A stretch of DNA of 64,000 nt from the NCBI GenBank assembly GCA_033558025.1, contig JAUCEF010000018.1, positions 2,108,001 through 2,172,000 on the forward strand. The letters run 5' to 3'. The notes under the pieces are model-generated. The model was given only the letters and a program-made list of their open reading frames with translations, had not been told where the DNA came from and searched no databases. The stretch comes from Phytophthora sp. 'mugwort'. Its lineage: Eukaryota; Oomycota; Peronosporomycetes; Peronosporales; Peronosporaceae. Position numbers and translations under genes: made by a program. Of this stretch, positions 49,740-60,768 are shown piece after piece. Each line of letters starts with the position of its first letter. Within the stretch, counting starts at the first letter, position 1.

Positions 49740-50529
49740 TCACTTCTGCCGAAGCACAGCTCGGTAGTGTATGAACTCAATTACAAAATGATAGAAATAC
49801 GCGACGCCGTCTCCAATACTTTCTTGCGCTTGCGTTATTTCCTTGATATAGTTCACAGTCCTTGAAGAAAGTCTTGGTACTCTTGGGTGCATGTATACTT
49901 GCGTTGTCGTGCTGAAAAATGTAGCTTTCAGCGTGAAACTCCTCACGAAACGGTAGCAAAGTTTGTAAGCGTCTCCTGGTAATTGAACGAGTTCTGGCGG
50001 CCTGCCAGAACGCCAACTCGGTCTTGCCTTGCGACAAATCCACCCCACGCCATGACGGATCCACAACTATTTTGACGGCTGAAATAGGTCTCTGTCTCGA
50101 ATCTTAGGAGTGCTGTAACCCATCCGGACCTCAAGATTGAATTCCTTCTCGTCCGAGAAGACAACTCGATCCCAATCAGCCCAGAGTAGCGTCATGCTCC
50201 ACGCCCATTTCCGACGTGACCTCCTGTAATATGGCTTGAGCATTGGGGTGCGGCTGCGCTTGTCATAGCTCACGTGCGGGGTGTGCTGAAGCACGCGTCG
50301 CATCGTACGAACCGACACCTTCAGGGCCAAAGCCGATTTCACCCCGCTTGATGTGCCCCAGCCTTTTTGCCTCGGGTACGATGCGGCGTTGCGTCCTTTT
50401 GCAGACCTCATCCCCTCTTCCCCTTCCCGTATGGCTCCTTGTTCCTCCAGAATTTTCCATACCCGCCTCCGAGCGCCCTATGTGCTTTCCGATCGCTGCG
50501 AATGTCCATCTAGCTTCTCGAACGCCCAT
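49740..50529 (-). pseudogene. Tc1/mariner transposase remnant (second copy)
   Basis: Leftward. A helix-turn-helix-like N-terminus (TFAAIGKHIGRSEAGM near 50500-50455) is followed by KVSVRTMRRVLQHTPHVSYD, FSDEKEFNLEVRMGYST (first catalytic Asp, about 50165-50115) and, in another frame, FQHDNASIHAPKSTKTFF (second Asp, about 49915-49860). The third acidic block is not clear. Broken by several shifts. Confidence 0.78.
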
Positions 50530-51538
50530 AATCTTACCCCGTTGGACACGTGTGGACTCGGAACCCTTGGAAATTCTTGTGTGGCTTTCTAAGACAAATG
50601 CAGACTGGCGGGGTCCCTGTCAGCACTAGCCTATCGGAAAAGCTGCCTACGAATGTACCGCTACATACGTTGGCCAGGCCAGAGTGATGGCCATTGCTGA
50701 TGCTCCACAACCAGGAATCGGGTGCAAAGAAAAAAGGTATATATGGGAAAGCTCTTCGTCTGAATAGCTTACGTAGTGGTTTTAGGCTCATTCGTGCAAT
50801 TTTGGAGTATTTAGCTGTGAAATAACGGTAGCTACATATTTTTGGCTGGCACTGTACCACCCTTGTGGAAATTGCGTAGTACTTGTGATCACAAATGCTG
50901 TGGAGATTTCATATTCTCTCAGTTTCATGTTGCCAAGAACTGTTGCCTCTTGCGACGTTCAATATACCATATCATCCGTGCGGGAGCTGGATATTTTTAG
51001 TATAGCGCTCTCTGCGGAACTGTCGGCAGCCAAAACACAGGTGAAAGTCAGACCGACGCCATTCAAGGCAACAAAAAGAATGGCACGCTTTTCCTTCAAG
51101 TAGCCAAGACGGAGTAAATTTATATAATTGCCGCGGCTTCCTCCGTTCCTGGGGGTCATGTATGTTGGGCCGGTCAGTAGGAGGTGCGGACAGCGTTACC
51201 GATAATGCAGAAAGGTTGTTTCTTGTTTGCTTGTTCTTTATGAGGGAAACCATGACTGACCCGAGCCGGTGGCCGTTTTGCCGCCGCGCCATCCTACAAT
51301 ACGCAAGCTAACTTCGGCATTTCTAGCATCTAGGTCTGCTGATCTCCTACTTACCTAACTGAGCCATCAATTCAGGATGGGCGTGGGACAAAGTCACGAC
51401 GAAGTCACAATTGGACTGCTTGCCGTGGTCCGGAATCAGGTGCGCGGCATTGCTACCGGGTGAAAACTGAAAAACCAGACTGATAGGTATGAGCTTTTGA
51501 CCAAGCACTGAATTCTGTACTAAGGAGAAATAGGGGAC
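50530..51538. other. Spacer without recognisable gene
   Basis: About 1 kb. Open frames on the minus strand near 50534-50860 and 50959-51292 have no domain signature and are probably decayed repeat or chance frames. Confidence 0.4.
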
Positions 51539-52111
51539 ATGCCCGCTATTAGTGTGGTACACATACTGTATCCGTGGGCGCCCTGCCCCGCATTTCGCGA
51601 AAGCCAATCACTTAAGCATGAGAAGAAGAAGGAGCTTGCCAAGGAATGCCTTCTCGCCGCGTACAAGCAGTTCAAGGCAGCGATCATCCGCAAGGACAGC
51701 AGGAGCTTGCCCAGATGCGCCGCCGCGTCCTGTTAAGGTCGCCCTTTATCAGGAAGAGAGCACCAGCTGCGGATGTTTGCCAAGGAAGACATAGACTCGC
51801 AGGAGAAGACGCGCGAGCTGCAAGAGTCGTCGTCGCCTGCACGGCGCCCTCGTTTGGGTGATACCCCGTCAAGCGCGCAAGCCGGCCGCTGCCAGCGAGA
51901 GACGAAGCGGCAGAAGCTCGCCGACGGAGGCCGGCGCGCACGCATCAGGCCGCTCAACACCAGGAAGATCACCATAGGGTTGTCGACGGAGATCGCTGCG
52001 CCGCTCGAACAAGCAGAGCAACTGAAAGCTCACAAGGAGCGCGAGGCGCCAGCAGGAAATACACCAGGCGTTGGCTCCTGCTTTATAGCGACAAGGCGCT
52101 CACGTTTTTAG
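51539..52111 (+). pseudogene. Unrecognised coiled-coil gene fragment, frame-broken
   Basis: Three overlapping frames join into one helical, charged product: KKKELAKECLLAAYKQFKAA (51625-51685), QELAQMRRRVLLRSPFIRK (51695-51755) and EDIDSQEKTRELQESSSPAR (51780-51840), with a basic tail up to a stop at 52109-52111. The +1/-1 changes are close together. Composition resembles gag or coiled-coil DNA-binding tails; no family recognised. Confidence 0.4.
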
Positions 52112-52329
52112 CGACCAGACTAGTAATTATCGCTATGGCGTGTAAACAATAAATTAATGAATGAGGACAGGTGGAGCAGCTTCGCCTCACCAGGCACTCT
52201 GGAGACTATGCTATTTACTTGCAGAAATCTACAGCACATTCCAAGGCTTCACGATTATTAAAGAAAACGACGGGCGCGAATTACGAATAAAGAGAGACTG
52301 CGGAAACTCATTAGGGCTTTGCTCCGGAT

Positions 52330-53402
52330 CGGTTCACAAAAGCAGCCGGTGGTGGAGACTCCTCGTCTCCTCGTCTGGTCCATCTTCTTCAGCAAAGTCC
52401 GCCGCGAGATCGTCGTCGTCAATGTCGCGGATAACGTTGTGCAGACAGAATACAGCGAAGATACACTGCTTCACAGTGTCCATCTCACACTCCTGGGAAT
52501 GAAAAGAATTTTAAATCGCCGCATTATCACTCCGAACCTTCGCCTGACGATTTCGCGCTTTAGCGTGCTTCAAATGAAACAGTTCCGCCCATTCCACAGT
52601 CTTCCTTGGCGATTCGGCCCCATTTCTTCAGATGATAGCGCTCTCCTCGGTAAGGAGGGAGGACTTTTGGTGTCAAAGTGTAGCCATCATCGGCAATCCC
52701 ATAGTAATTTTCTGGGATCTTCGCATGAAAGCCACTGAACGCAGCTCCGTTGAATCCTGCGCAGATCTTTCAACACCAGCATACCGGCAGCTGATTATAA
52801 TCTCCCAATCACTTGCGACCACACATACGTTTATCGACGTTGAAGCCTTTGCGTGAACAAGAACGGTCAGCATCGTCCTTAGCCACAAGCAACGGTATAC
52901 GCACACCTTTAATGTGCAGTGAGCTTGGTCAAAAAAGGGAAACTTCAGCGCAAACTATCACGGCACCTAGCGAGCCATACGGACGGTGCGATACAGAGAG
53001 GGAAGGATCGCGCGAAGGTCAAGGTGGCGATATTCTTGTCACGTAGAGAATGCGAGATTGAATTTGGTTTCTTGCTCACTGACGGATGCACTGTTGCTAA
53101 CCAGTGCAGTGTGGCCCCAAACACCTCGTTCTTGCTACGGATCGTGCCTAGGATGTAAGCCTCGCAAGCGTTGAAGAGTAGCTCGTATTGGTCGCAATAA
53201 ATGCGCAAGGTTTCTTGGAAGACGCAGGGGTGGTTGTTCTTGAGAAACGGATTAAAGAACCTATGGCCTCCGCAATACTGGGTCGGACCCGTGGAATGTG
53301 TTTTGCTGATTGAGGACACTCAGTGTGGACTCGCCGTGTGTATGCTTGATATAGTAGGCGTAGGTGCTGCAGAACGGTGTCATCAGCGTCATCGTCCTCC
53401 AT
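52330..53402 (-). pseudogene. PIF/Harbinger-type DDE transposase remnant (second lineage)
   Basis: Leftward from the ATG at 53400-53402 (MEDDDADDTVLQHLRLLYQA). Next come FQETLRIYCDQYELLFNACE and YILGTIRSKNEVFGATLHWL (about 53225-53110), a GSAQDS-type block in shifted frames (about 52765-52720), PYRGERYHLKKW-like text near 52660-52620, and the C-terminal MDTVKQCIFAVFCLHNVIRD (about 52485-52425) with an acidic tail. This is DDE_Tnp4 order, but different in sequence from the copy at 21.8-22.9 kb. Many frame changes. Confidence 0.72.
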
Positions 53403-54925
53403 GTTTCTTCTTATTTTGGCGGTCTTTTCGCGTGACTAACCCCGTTATAGTGCCAGGAAATGTGGAAATTTTGCCCACAATATACTGGCGGCCCCGAACA
53501 CACGAACCTAAAAATCAAATATTCTAGCTACCCCGGCTAATAATAATAATATGTAGTACGAATGTGTTGGAACGCATTTAAGAGGATGCTAAAGGTACAA
53601 AATAAATACTGAGCGAAGCGTCTTTTGAAGATTGGAGTTCGAGGGAATCGCAAATAGAGTCGTCAGGCTAGGAGGTCGCAGACACGGAGCCTTCGGCTGA
53701 GGAAGTCGCAGGAATGGAGTCGTTGCATACCCGGACAGCCTGTTCGCTTTTTTAATGCGTATCCTACGCAACCGGGCCCGAAGCGAGTTAACTTACTACT
53801 AAGGGTCGCACGTACCCAGGTCAAACCATAGCACGCTATACATTACCAGGACACAACCCATGTCTGCAAGCTGCGGCGCCAGCGCATTCAAACCACTGGC
53901 GCCGTCGACGAATTCTAACGCCAGCGCGGTTAAATAGCTGGTATCCTGGAGGCGCGGCGCGGTACCATCGTTGATCTCGTTACTGTTAATGGTTTGGGGT
54001 TCTTTACGCTACATTTGTAAAAACATATATACATATATATGTAGTTGTTTGGTCCTGTTGGATTCGATCCAACAAAATCGTGTCTATTGAAGCCTATCTT
54101 GAAATTTGATAATATATATATATAGATAGCAATATGAACCCCACGAAACAATTGGACAATCCGTCCGAGACGCACATACCAAACCGAGCATTCGGTCCAA
54201 CAATTTCAGGAGAATCAAGGTCTACATTAATTTTCTTAACTCTCGAACACAGCCTAATATTCAGATTAGGTATACAATCCTATTTCCGTTTTTATGGCAC
54301 CTATTATTTCTAGACGTCGGTGACGCGCCTTATGTCACCTCAGCGGTCGACTGTCCAGCATTTTAAAGCACACGCCCTTTCCACGTTCACTGTGTTTGTC
54401 GTGGTCTCTAATTGTTAAAGGCCGGATCTATTTGACACCGCGACAACGACACCAGTGCAAGTAGCAGACATCATGACAGGCTTTGAATGAAAAAAAACTG
54501 TAGCTACTTATGCTTATTCGCTAAACTCAGGTAATACAGTAGCATCCGAAAACAAACTTTCGATAATACCACTCTGCGACAAACGGTATCAACTTGTGTA
54601 TTCTGGCAGAGAATACTTGTTGATACCGGTATTCGCACTTTACCTGCACTCTTCAAGCCAGTCTATTACACTTCCCCTCGCCAACTTAGTAGCTGTGCAA
54701 GCAAATAATTTATTAAACCTAATACGTTAGTGTATGCACAATTCCTGCTCTGATAGCAAATAAGTTGTTGTACATGATACAAATAGCTTCCACCGAAGGC
54801 ATTAATTGGCGAGGTTGATCTGTAATTCAAAAAGAATTCCCCGACCACCGCCTCCACACGGCCGTCATTCTTTAATCGGCCCGCGAGGCAAGTCAAGACA
54901 AACCAGGACCAAGGGCGACGACCGC
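53403..54925. other. Intergenic region upstream of DUF6604 gene
   Basis: About 1.5 kb with no supported gene. AT-rich, with TA-repeat tracts at about 54020-54045 and 54108-54125. The right end holds the promoter and 5' UTR of the DUF6604-ankyrin gene. Confidence 0.55.
54863..54878 (+). promoter_or_regulatory. Candidate oomycete initiator element
   Basis: CGTCATTCTTTAATCG, about 50-60 bp upstream of the ATG at 54926, has the TCATTYY core of the oomycete initiator followed by an AAT stretch. Supported by match and position only. Confidence 0.4.
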
Positions 54926-57900
54926 ATGTCGTCGTTCCCGACAAGCAAATACGCCCGCTACAAGCGCGCCACGTCCTTCTTCCTGGACTGGCTGCTACGT
55001 GCTCGAGGCCATGGCCGACGCGGTGGCAAACGGGTGCTGCTGGACGAGTTCAATGAAGTGGTCGAGAAGGTCGCAGCGGAACCTGCCACGCTTACGCCGA
55101 AGCTACTGCAGGAGCTGCCCAAGGCCCTCGCTGCCTGTCAATGCGCTATCACGTTCCGTGAACATGTCGCCAAGTTCTTCGCTGACGACGATGGAGGCCA
55201 AGAGGGCCACCGACACTTTCTGGACCTGCTTAAGAACTGGTACGAGACGCTGAAGACGGTGGAGACCCAACAGCAACAAGCAGCCGCCACGTCGGACAGT
55301 GCAAGATTCAAGAACTATTACGAAGTGCTGCAGGTGGACGAGGACTACTTCCCTGACGAAAAAACCTTGAAAATCGAGAAGGGCGCGCCGAAGAGAGCTA
55401 AGGCAGACAGGAACTATGTGTTTGATCAGGCTTTTGACGAGGATTTGAAGCTGGAGATCGCCTATTTCTTCCTGGAGCTGGGAGAGTTGGTGGATGAGGT
55501 GTATCGAGTATACAACCAAGTGAAGAAGGGAGAACGCACCATGGTGGAAGCCACGGTGGTCGTAAAAGTGGCCATGGGGCTAGCTGAAGCACTGACTAGT
55601 GGACTTCAGTTTCGATACCCTGCACTTCAAACGGCAGAGGACGTACTGTTTGTTCTCATGGATCAAACATCAACTAGCCTCAAGGATCGAATTGCAAAGC
55701 TAACGTCTGATGTTCGAGAGAAGTTTGAGACTGATGGAACGTACACTTTCGTCCCGGAAATGCTACTGAACGATTTTACGAATGTGTGGTGGACATTGGC
55801 GAGCTTCACGTTTACTGTTGGCACGAAAGAAGACAAGAAGGATGCGTATTGGGACATGGTATTCATTCCAGACGGAGAAATGGGGGGCAAGTATGGAGAA
55901 GAACGGACCCCGCAGTACGTTTTCCCGGATTCGGACAATGTTGTGAATTTCCTGATGCAGCAGTTGCCAATGCTGTACAATTTAATGCGCTCGCACAAGG
56001 GGAAACATGGTTCCGAATACAAACGTGTGGAGATGGTGTCCCATTTCTTGTCGCTGTTTGAAGAGTATTTCGACTCTCGTAAGGTCTCTGTCCCATTGGT
56101 GTTTGCGTGTATTTGCTGGATCAAGTCCGTGACCGCACTCCAGGGAGATGCAGGTCTGGGCCGCAACATAAGTATTACGTACAAACATTCGCGAAAGTTG
56201 ATGGAAAAGATGGAAACCTCTGCCGCGAAAGGTGGCAGTTCGCTTTGTACTGAAAAGAACAATTGCGCTCGAAGCATAAGGGAGTCACCAAACGGCCATG
56301 CTTTGACGCGCGTGAATCCGTTACTGGCGGGTTTTATAATGTTGACCCACCACCTGAAATACCTGCTGTTGGCAAGTAGTCATTTGCTTCCTTCAAAAAG
56401 ATTACGCTCGTTCAGTATCCTCTATATTGCGCTCGTGGATCAAGGATTTATGGAGCATATCCCCTATTTTGACGAGTTGATGGAAATCTACGAAGACAGA
56501 ATCTTCACTCCATCACGCACCGCTGTAATACACGGGGATTACAATCGTGTACATCTTTTGAGTGGTCACAGTACTCGAGCTGCAGTCGATGCAATTTACC
56601 AAGGAGTATTGCTACCGAGCCATAAGTTACAAACGAAACAACTAGACAATAATCCGTGGGATTCATCCAGCACTTACCAGCTAGTACTGGAGAACAACAT
56701 GTCGTGCTTGAGGGGAGTTTCGTCGAAGACGATGCTGCAAAAGGCTGCCGATATTTGTTCCAAGGAATTATTTCAGACGCGAATATTGTCGCGTGACCTG
56801 ATGACATTACACGATGACCTCGCGGACACCTTTTCCGAAATGTGTGATGTACTTGGGCGACGGCAATTTTGTCAAGAATATATGGCCGGGGAATCTGGTC
56901 AGGATGCAACTATTAACGCTACTGTGACCGCAGTAACGTTTCCTCTACTGTCATTGATGGATGCTTTGCAGCCTGATGGTTCCATGCGATGGAGTGCGCT
57001 GCCTGTGGGATTGCTTACACAATCTGAATGTGCCGTTACTGGTGAGCAAGTTCGAAACATGTGTCGGGGAGTTGCTGCAGTGATCAAAGCCAGGTTTGCT
57101 ACACCTTCTCTCGTGTGCGAGCAGAAATATGTATTGTTTCCGTCGAAACCCGATTTTGTTACTCAAGAGTATGGTGCGGCCTCATTCAAGACGATTACGG
57201 AGAATGAAAACCGTCAGCAGGTGTTTGCTGATTTGATGAACTTGTTGTTACATAGTAATGGACCGCTATCTGGAAGCGATTTAAACTATCTCAAGTCGGA
57301 GATCAGGCAAGATCCTGAGCTGTTGAGAATGTTTTCACGCCCAAACGAATCAGACACTGACTCAAGCTCACTAGATGGAGAGACGCCTGCGTCAGATGAC
57401 GAACTCTGCACTCTTCTGCACCATGCCGCAGCCGGTCCTGCGCACGATACTGATCTAGTCGAATGGATGATTCAGATGGGGGCGCTCATCAATCAGCCAG
57501 TGCACTGCCGGAAGGATCCGCAAGAACAGTGCTCCCGAGAGACCTTGCCTAATACAATGGCTGTGCACAGTGCTGCGACTGCGGGCTACGAGGGAGCTGT
57601 ACGGATGATACTTGAGGCCGACAACTTGGTCGATCTCAATACCCCAACTTTCCATTCAAAAGATACGCTAGCACACTTGGCCGTCAAACATGGACATCGA
57701 AAATTGCTTCATCTACTTCGTTATTTCGGGGCGAACGTTTTCCTGAAAAACAGTGAAGGAAAACATGTCGGAGATCTGGTAGCTGAGCGTGGGTGGTCAA
57801 ACGAGAGTGCCACAATCTTTGCATCCCTCGCATTGCTGGAAAAAACTTCAGAGGATACCGAAGGTGATGCCACATTTTGCCTTCAGGTCACAAAGCGCGT

Positions 57901-58696
57901 GGAATGGCTACGCGGACTGATATTCACCCAGCGCGACGAAGAGCGCCAGGCTGACCGTAAAAACGGAAAGCAATACGCGGCAGATGTGTGGAAGAAAAAC
58001 AAACAAATAAAGAAGAGGCGGGAAAAAGGAAATGCTGCTCTACTTTCGCCTGGAATAGTCAAAACGAACTCACCAAAAGCGCTACACTCGCCAATACTTT
58101 TACCAACGAACGTACAAGCCGTCGAAAGAGATGACAGTGGCGCCTTGTGGCTTACGGATGTGGAGACGTCTCTCGCGAAAACATCAAGTGTCTTTGCTCG
58201 TTTGCGAGACCCGAGTATACCGGCAGTTGATAAAACCACAGACATCGAACGTGCTTGTCTTGTCATAAGAAAACTCAAGGGATTGACTGATTTGCTGTCC
58301 GCTCCTAAGAAACTGACCACAACGAAAGTGGAACTCAGGATGGCCGTCTCGTTTGAAGCGCACCGAGTCATCCACATGATGCAGAAGTTCTACCGAGTTG
58401 ACCACGCAGCGCTTCTCGCCCCGGCCTTCACCCCTGTGCGAAATCTTTGTGGAACGACACACGAATTTACCAAATTTGTTGTGGATACGGCTAAGCTCTG
58501 CGCTTCCGTTAACAGATACACGCAAGCACATGAAGTCCTGGATTTGCTGGAAAAGCGCTTAGCAAAAAATCAATTCGCTCAACGAAAACCTTCGACATAC
58601 CGCGAGCTGATGCAGATGCACTCGGCGGCACTCGATGCTCTGGGAACTGGGCGGATGTCAAGCCTCGACAAAAGCGTTGCTGGGAATGGTGCTTGA
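54926..58696 (+). CDS. DUF6604-ankyrin repeat protein
   Basis: A 1256-residue uninterrupted frame. The longer open frame starts with TTG, so the ATG at 54926 is chosen. Residues 1 to about 300 match the DUF6604 type N-terminus (SKYARYKRATSFFLDWLLRA), a helical domain found ahead of ankyrin repeats in fungi and oomycetes. The middle (300-850) is helical and unassigned. Ankyrin-like repeats lie at about 875-1000 (DDELCTLLHHAAAG, MAVHSAATAGYEGAVRMIL, DTLAHLAVKHGHRKLLHLL). A Lys-rich segment near 1060-1080 could be a nuclear signal. The role is unknown. After the stop, coding-like sequence continues in other frames to 59029, so the C-terminus may be truncated. A partial copy of the 5' end lies at 20398-20516. 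Confidence 0.88.
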   Translation: MSSFPTSKYARYKRATSFFLDWLLRARGHGRRGGKRVLLDEFNEVVEKVAAEPATLTPKLLQELPKALAACQCAITFREHVAKFFADDDGGQEGHRHFLDLLKNWYETLKTVETQQQQAAATSDSARFKNYYEVLQVDEDYFPDEKTLKIEKGAPKRAKADRNYVFDQAFDEDLKLEIAYFFLELGELVDEVYRVYNQVKKGERTMVEATVVVKVAMGLAEALTSGLQFRYPALQTAEDVLFVLMDQTSTSLKDRIAKLTSDVREKFETDGTYTFVPEMLLNDFTNVWWTLASFTFTVGTKEDKKDAYWDMVFIPDGEMGGKYGEERTPQYVFPDSDNVVNFLMQQLPMLYNLMRSHKGKHGSEYKRVEMVSHFLSLFEEYFDSRKVSVPLVFACICWIKSVTALQGDAGLGRNISITYKHSRKLMEKMETSAAKGGSSLCTEKNNCARSIRESPNGHALTRVNPLLAGFIMLTHHLKYLLLASSHLLPSKRLRSFSILYIALVDQGFMEHIPYFDELMEIYEDRIFTPSRTAVIHGDYNRVHLLSGHSTRAAVDAIYQGVLLPSHKLQTKQLDNNPWDSSSTYQLVLENNMSCLRGVSSKTMLQKAADICSKELFQTRILSRDLMTLHDDLADTFSEMCDVLGRRQFCQEYMAGESGQDATINATVTAVTFPLLSLMDALQPDGSMRWSALPVGLLTQSECAVTGEQVRNMCRGVAAVIKARFATPSLVCEQKYVLFPSKPDFVTQEYGAASFKTITENENRQQVFADLMNLLLHSNGPLSGSDLNYLKSEIRQDPELLRMFSRPNESDTDSSSLDGETPASDDELCTLLHHAAAGPAHDTDLVEWMIQMGALINQPVHCRKDPQEQCSRETLPNTMAVHSAATAGYEGAVRMILEADNLVDLNTPTFHSKDTLAHLAVKHGHRKLLHLLRYFGANVFLKNSEGKHVGDLVAERGWSNESATIFASLALLEKTSEDTEGDATFCLQVTKRVEWLRGLIFTQRDEERQADRKNGKQYAADVWKKNKQIKKRREKGNAALLSPGIVKTNSPKALHSPILLPTNVQAVERDDSGALWLTDVETSLAKTSSVFARLRDPSIPAVDKTTDIERACLVIRKLKGLTDLLSAPKKLTTTKVELRMAVSFEAHRVIHMMQKFYRVDHAALLAPAFTPVRNLCGTTHEFTKFVVDTAKLCASVNRYTQAHEVLDLLEKRLAKNQFAQRKPSTYRELMQMHSAALDALGTGRMSSLDKSVAGNGA

Positions 58697-59029
58697 GCAA
58701 GGCAGTGAGCTTCTTCTAAACAAGTTTCCGTTTACTTCCGAGTCGGAAGCTAATTTCGGTGAAGTTCAAGCTGTACCATTTGAATGGGTTGCGAGAAGAG
58801 CGGCAAGTGCATTTTGTATGCTAGCTAACCGAAAAGAGCGTAGTCATCGTACCGCGTAACCTGATGATTCCGTTGCTGAAACTTCGGGATTCAGCTTGGT
58901 GACCGAAACTTGCAGCACCGTCTGTATCGAAGAGCTCGTACTTTGTATGCTGCTGCTTGTGGAGAAGCAGTGACAGTACTGGATGCCTTTTTTTCCCGAC
59001 ATCTGTGTGAAGGCATGCGAGGAGTTCCA
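58640..59029 (+). pseudogene. Frame-shifted continuation of the DUF6604-ankyrin gene
   Basis: Past the frame change near 58640-58660: KALLGMVLEQGSELLLNKFP and FEWVARRAASAFCMLANRKE to a stop at 58857. Then NLMIPLLKLRDS in a third frame. Then, back in the main frame from about 58890, LGDRNLQHRLYRRARTLYAA and VTVLDAFFSRHLCEGMRGVP to TGA at 59029. Spacing between pieces is too short for introns. Either the gene lost its last ~120 residues by small indels or the assembly has errors. Confidence 0.5.
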
Positions 59030-60199
59030 TGACCTACATGTACAGTCGAACAAGATCAGATTGCTGTGCATTAGTATTGGTTGCATCTAGATTCTGTGCT
59101 TTTGGTCAGGATCTTACGAAAAAAATGTTCTTGTGAAGGAAGGATGTCACCGCCAATAGCGATCTACCGTAGTAACTGGGAACGAAATATTGTGTTCTAC
59201 TCAAAATTTTCTTGCGCGATTCATCCAAGCAATCACGCAGCAACTCGCTTGCGTCCACTATGCTACAATCCTACGTAGTAATAAGTACGAAACACTTATA
59301 GCGCTGGGAATGATCAAAAGACTGAGTGATTAAGGCGATTCGCTCTATCGGTCGTAAAATTAGGTGGGAAGTCACAATACTAGAACTTTAGCAATGTTAA
59401 GTATTTCGCCCTCGCCAATCGAGAGACGGCTCGTGTAATCCAAAACTACATATCAATGTTAAGTACTCCGTTCATGTAAAGATTTTCGTTCCTGTAAGTA
59501 TTTCGTTCCTCGAATTCAGTTAGCATTTCGTACTGTACAGTACTCATATCAGATAGCTTGATAAGCTGCAAACATAGTTGAAGTTCAAACTTATTTATCT
59601 GAGCGATTATGAAATACCTACACTCCGCGATAGATTAGACCAACAGCCCACATGGATGAATATCATCAAACTGCCGACAGCATAAAATACCTAACGTGAG
59701 TGTGAGTGCGTGAGCAAGTAGAATCTTCACGTGATAATTTCAGCAAATCATATCCCATTCGTTTTGGCCAATTAAAACATCCAGGGTAGGTATTATTGTA
59801 CCGACACGTGGAACAGGAGTTTGTTATCAGAGCTTAAATTCAAATGCATAAGATACTGTTAGTTTCTACCTGCATTCCCCCAGAATCGTGCGGGGATGTT
59901 AGGTTCATTCCACATTCCCAAGAACCGTGTACCGAGTACGACATGACAGATCGACTAATCTTTGGTGACATTGCTTCCACCGCCGGCAAACGAGGTATCT
60001 CGACTCCCGAAGTGTTGGTACCGATCGGTACCAACACTTCAAGTCAGATCACTCTTGACTCGAGCGTCGCGGTTCTGCTCTCCTTGTCTCGACTTCATCC
60101 TCATTGCAGGCATCTACTGCAAGGTAGAAGGCGGCCAGGAACGCTCAGTTTGCCGCGTATTTGCATATATTGATTGGGCTAGAGTCGGATTCTGTACTC
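59030..60199. other. Intergenic region with a 32-bp palindrome
   Basis: No supported gene. The only clear structure is the perfect palindrome at 60009-60040, listed separately. Words such as TATTTCGTTCC and TTAAGTA recur between 59395 and 59530, suggesting a weak local repeat. Confidence 0.5.
60009..60040. repeat. Perfect 32-bp palindrome
   Basis: GAAGTGTTGGTACCGA followed directly by its exact inverse TCGGTACCAACACTTC, with no spacer. No coding frame explains it. Confidence 0.95.
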
Positions 60200-60768
60200 G
60201 TAGTTAACCCAACACGTGAAGTGTCTTGCTGACAACGTTCTTGTTCATATGCCACCTACACACCAATGCCGGTATCTCCACGAAACTTGGTCAACCGCAT
60301 TCATGGACCCCAAGTCTCTATCGATGAGGATCACAATCGGCAGACCCAACTCCATGTCAATTAAATTGACGAAATGTCTTCATTGCCCACACGTAATCCT
60401 CCTTGCTTTCTCTTGGTAGCCAGCACTGTGCCACAGGAAGGACGGTGCTAAAACCTGTCAGCGACACAATGTTCAGCAGCGGTAGCTTGTACTTGCTGGT
60501 CTTATACGTGCCATCCATTCCAAGGATGTCCGGGTGACGACGATACTGCGCGATTGTGCCAGGCTGAGCCCAGAACAGATACAGAAGTTTCTGGTCAACC
60601 TCATATCGATTGAAGAAGCCATCGACTTCCAAACGGGAAAAGAGAGCCTCCATCACCATCTTGGAAGAGAGTTCACTGCGTCTCGCTGCGTTTTGATGTT
60701 GGCGATGTCTTGGGGAATCACAAACGAGTCAGGATTACCTGCCGTTTTCCGTCTGTTGAAGTGAGCCG
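60200..60768 (-). pseudogene. MULE transposase catalytic core
   Basis: Leftward: PDSFVIPQDIANIKTQRDAV (from about 60735), then DILGMDGTYKTSKYKLPLLN with the first catalytic Asp and IVSLTGFSTVLPVAQCWLPR. After a shift near 60357 come IVILIDRDLGSMNAV (second Asp) and ALVCRWHMNKNVVSK. This is the MULE DDE order (DGTYKT, DRDL, CRWH.NK). It belongs with the N-terminal half at 62358-63109. Confidence 0.83.

Noticed and set aside
55663..56277. Leftward 204-residue frame
   Set aside because: Antisense shadow of the DUF6604-ankyrin gene.
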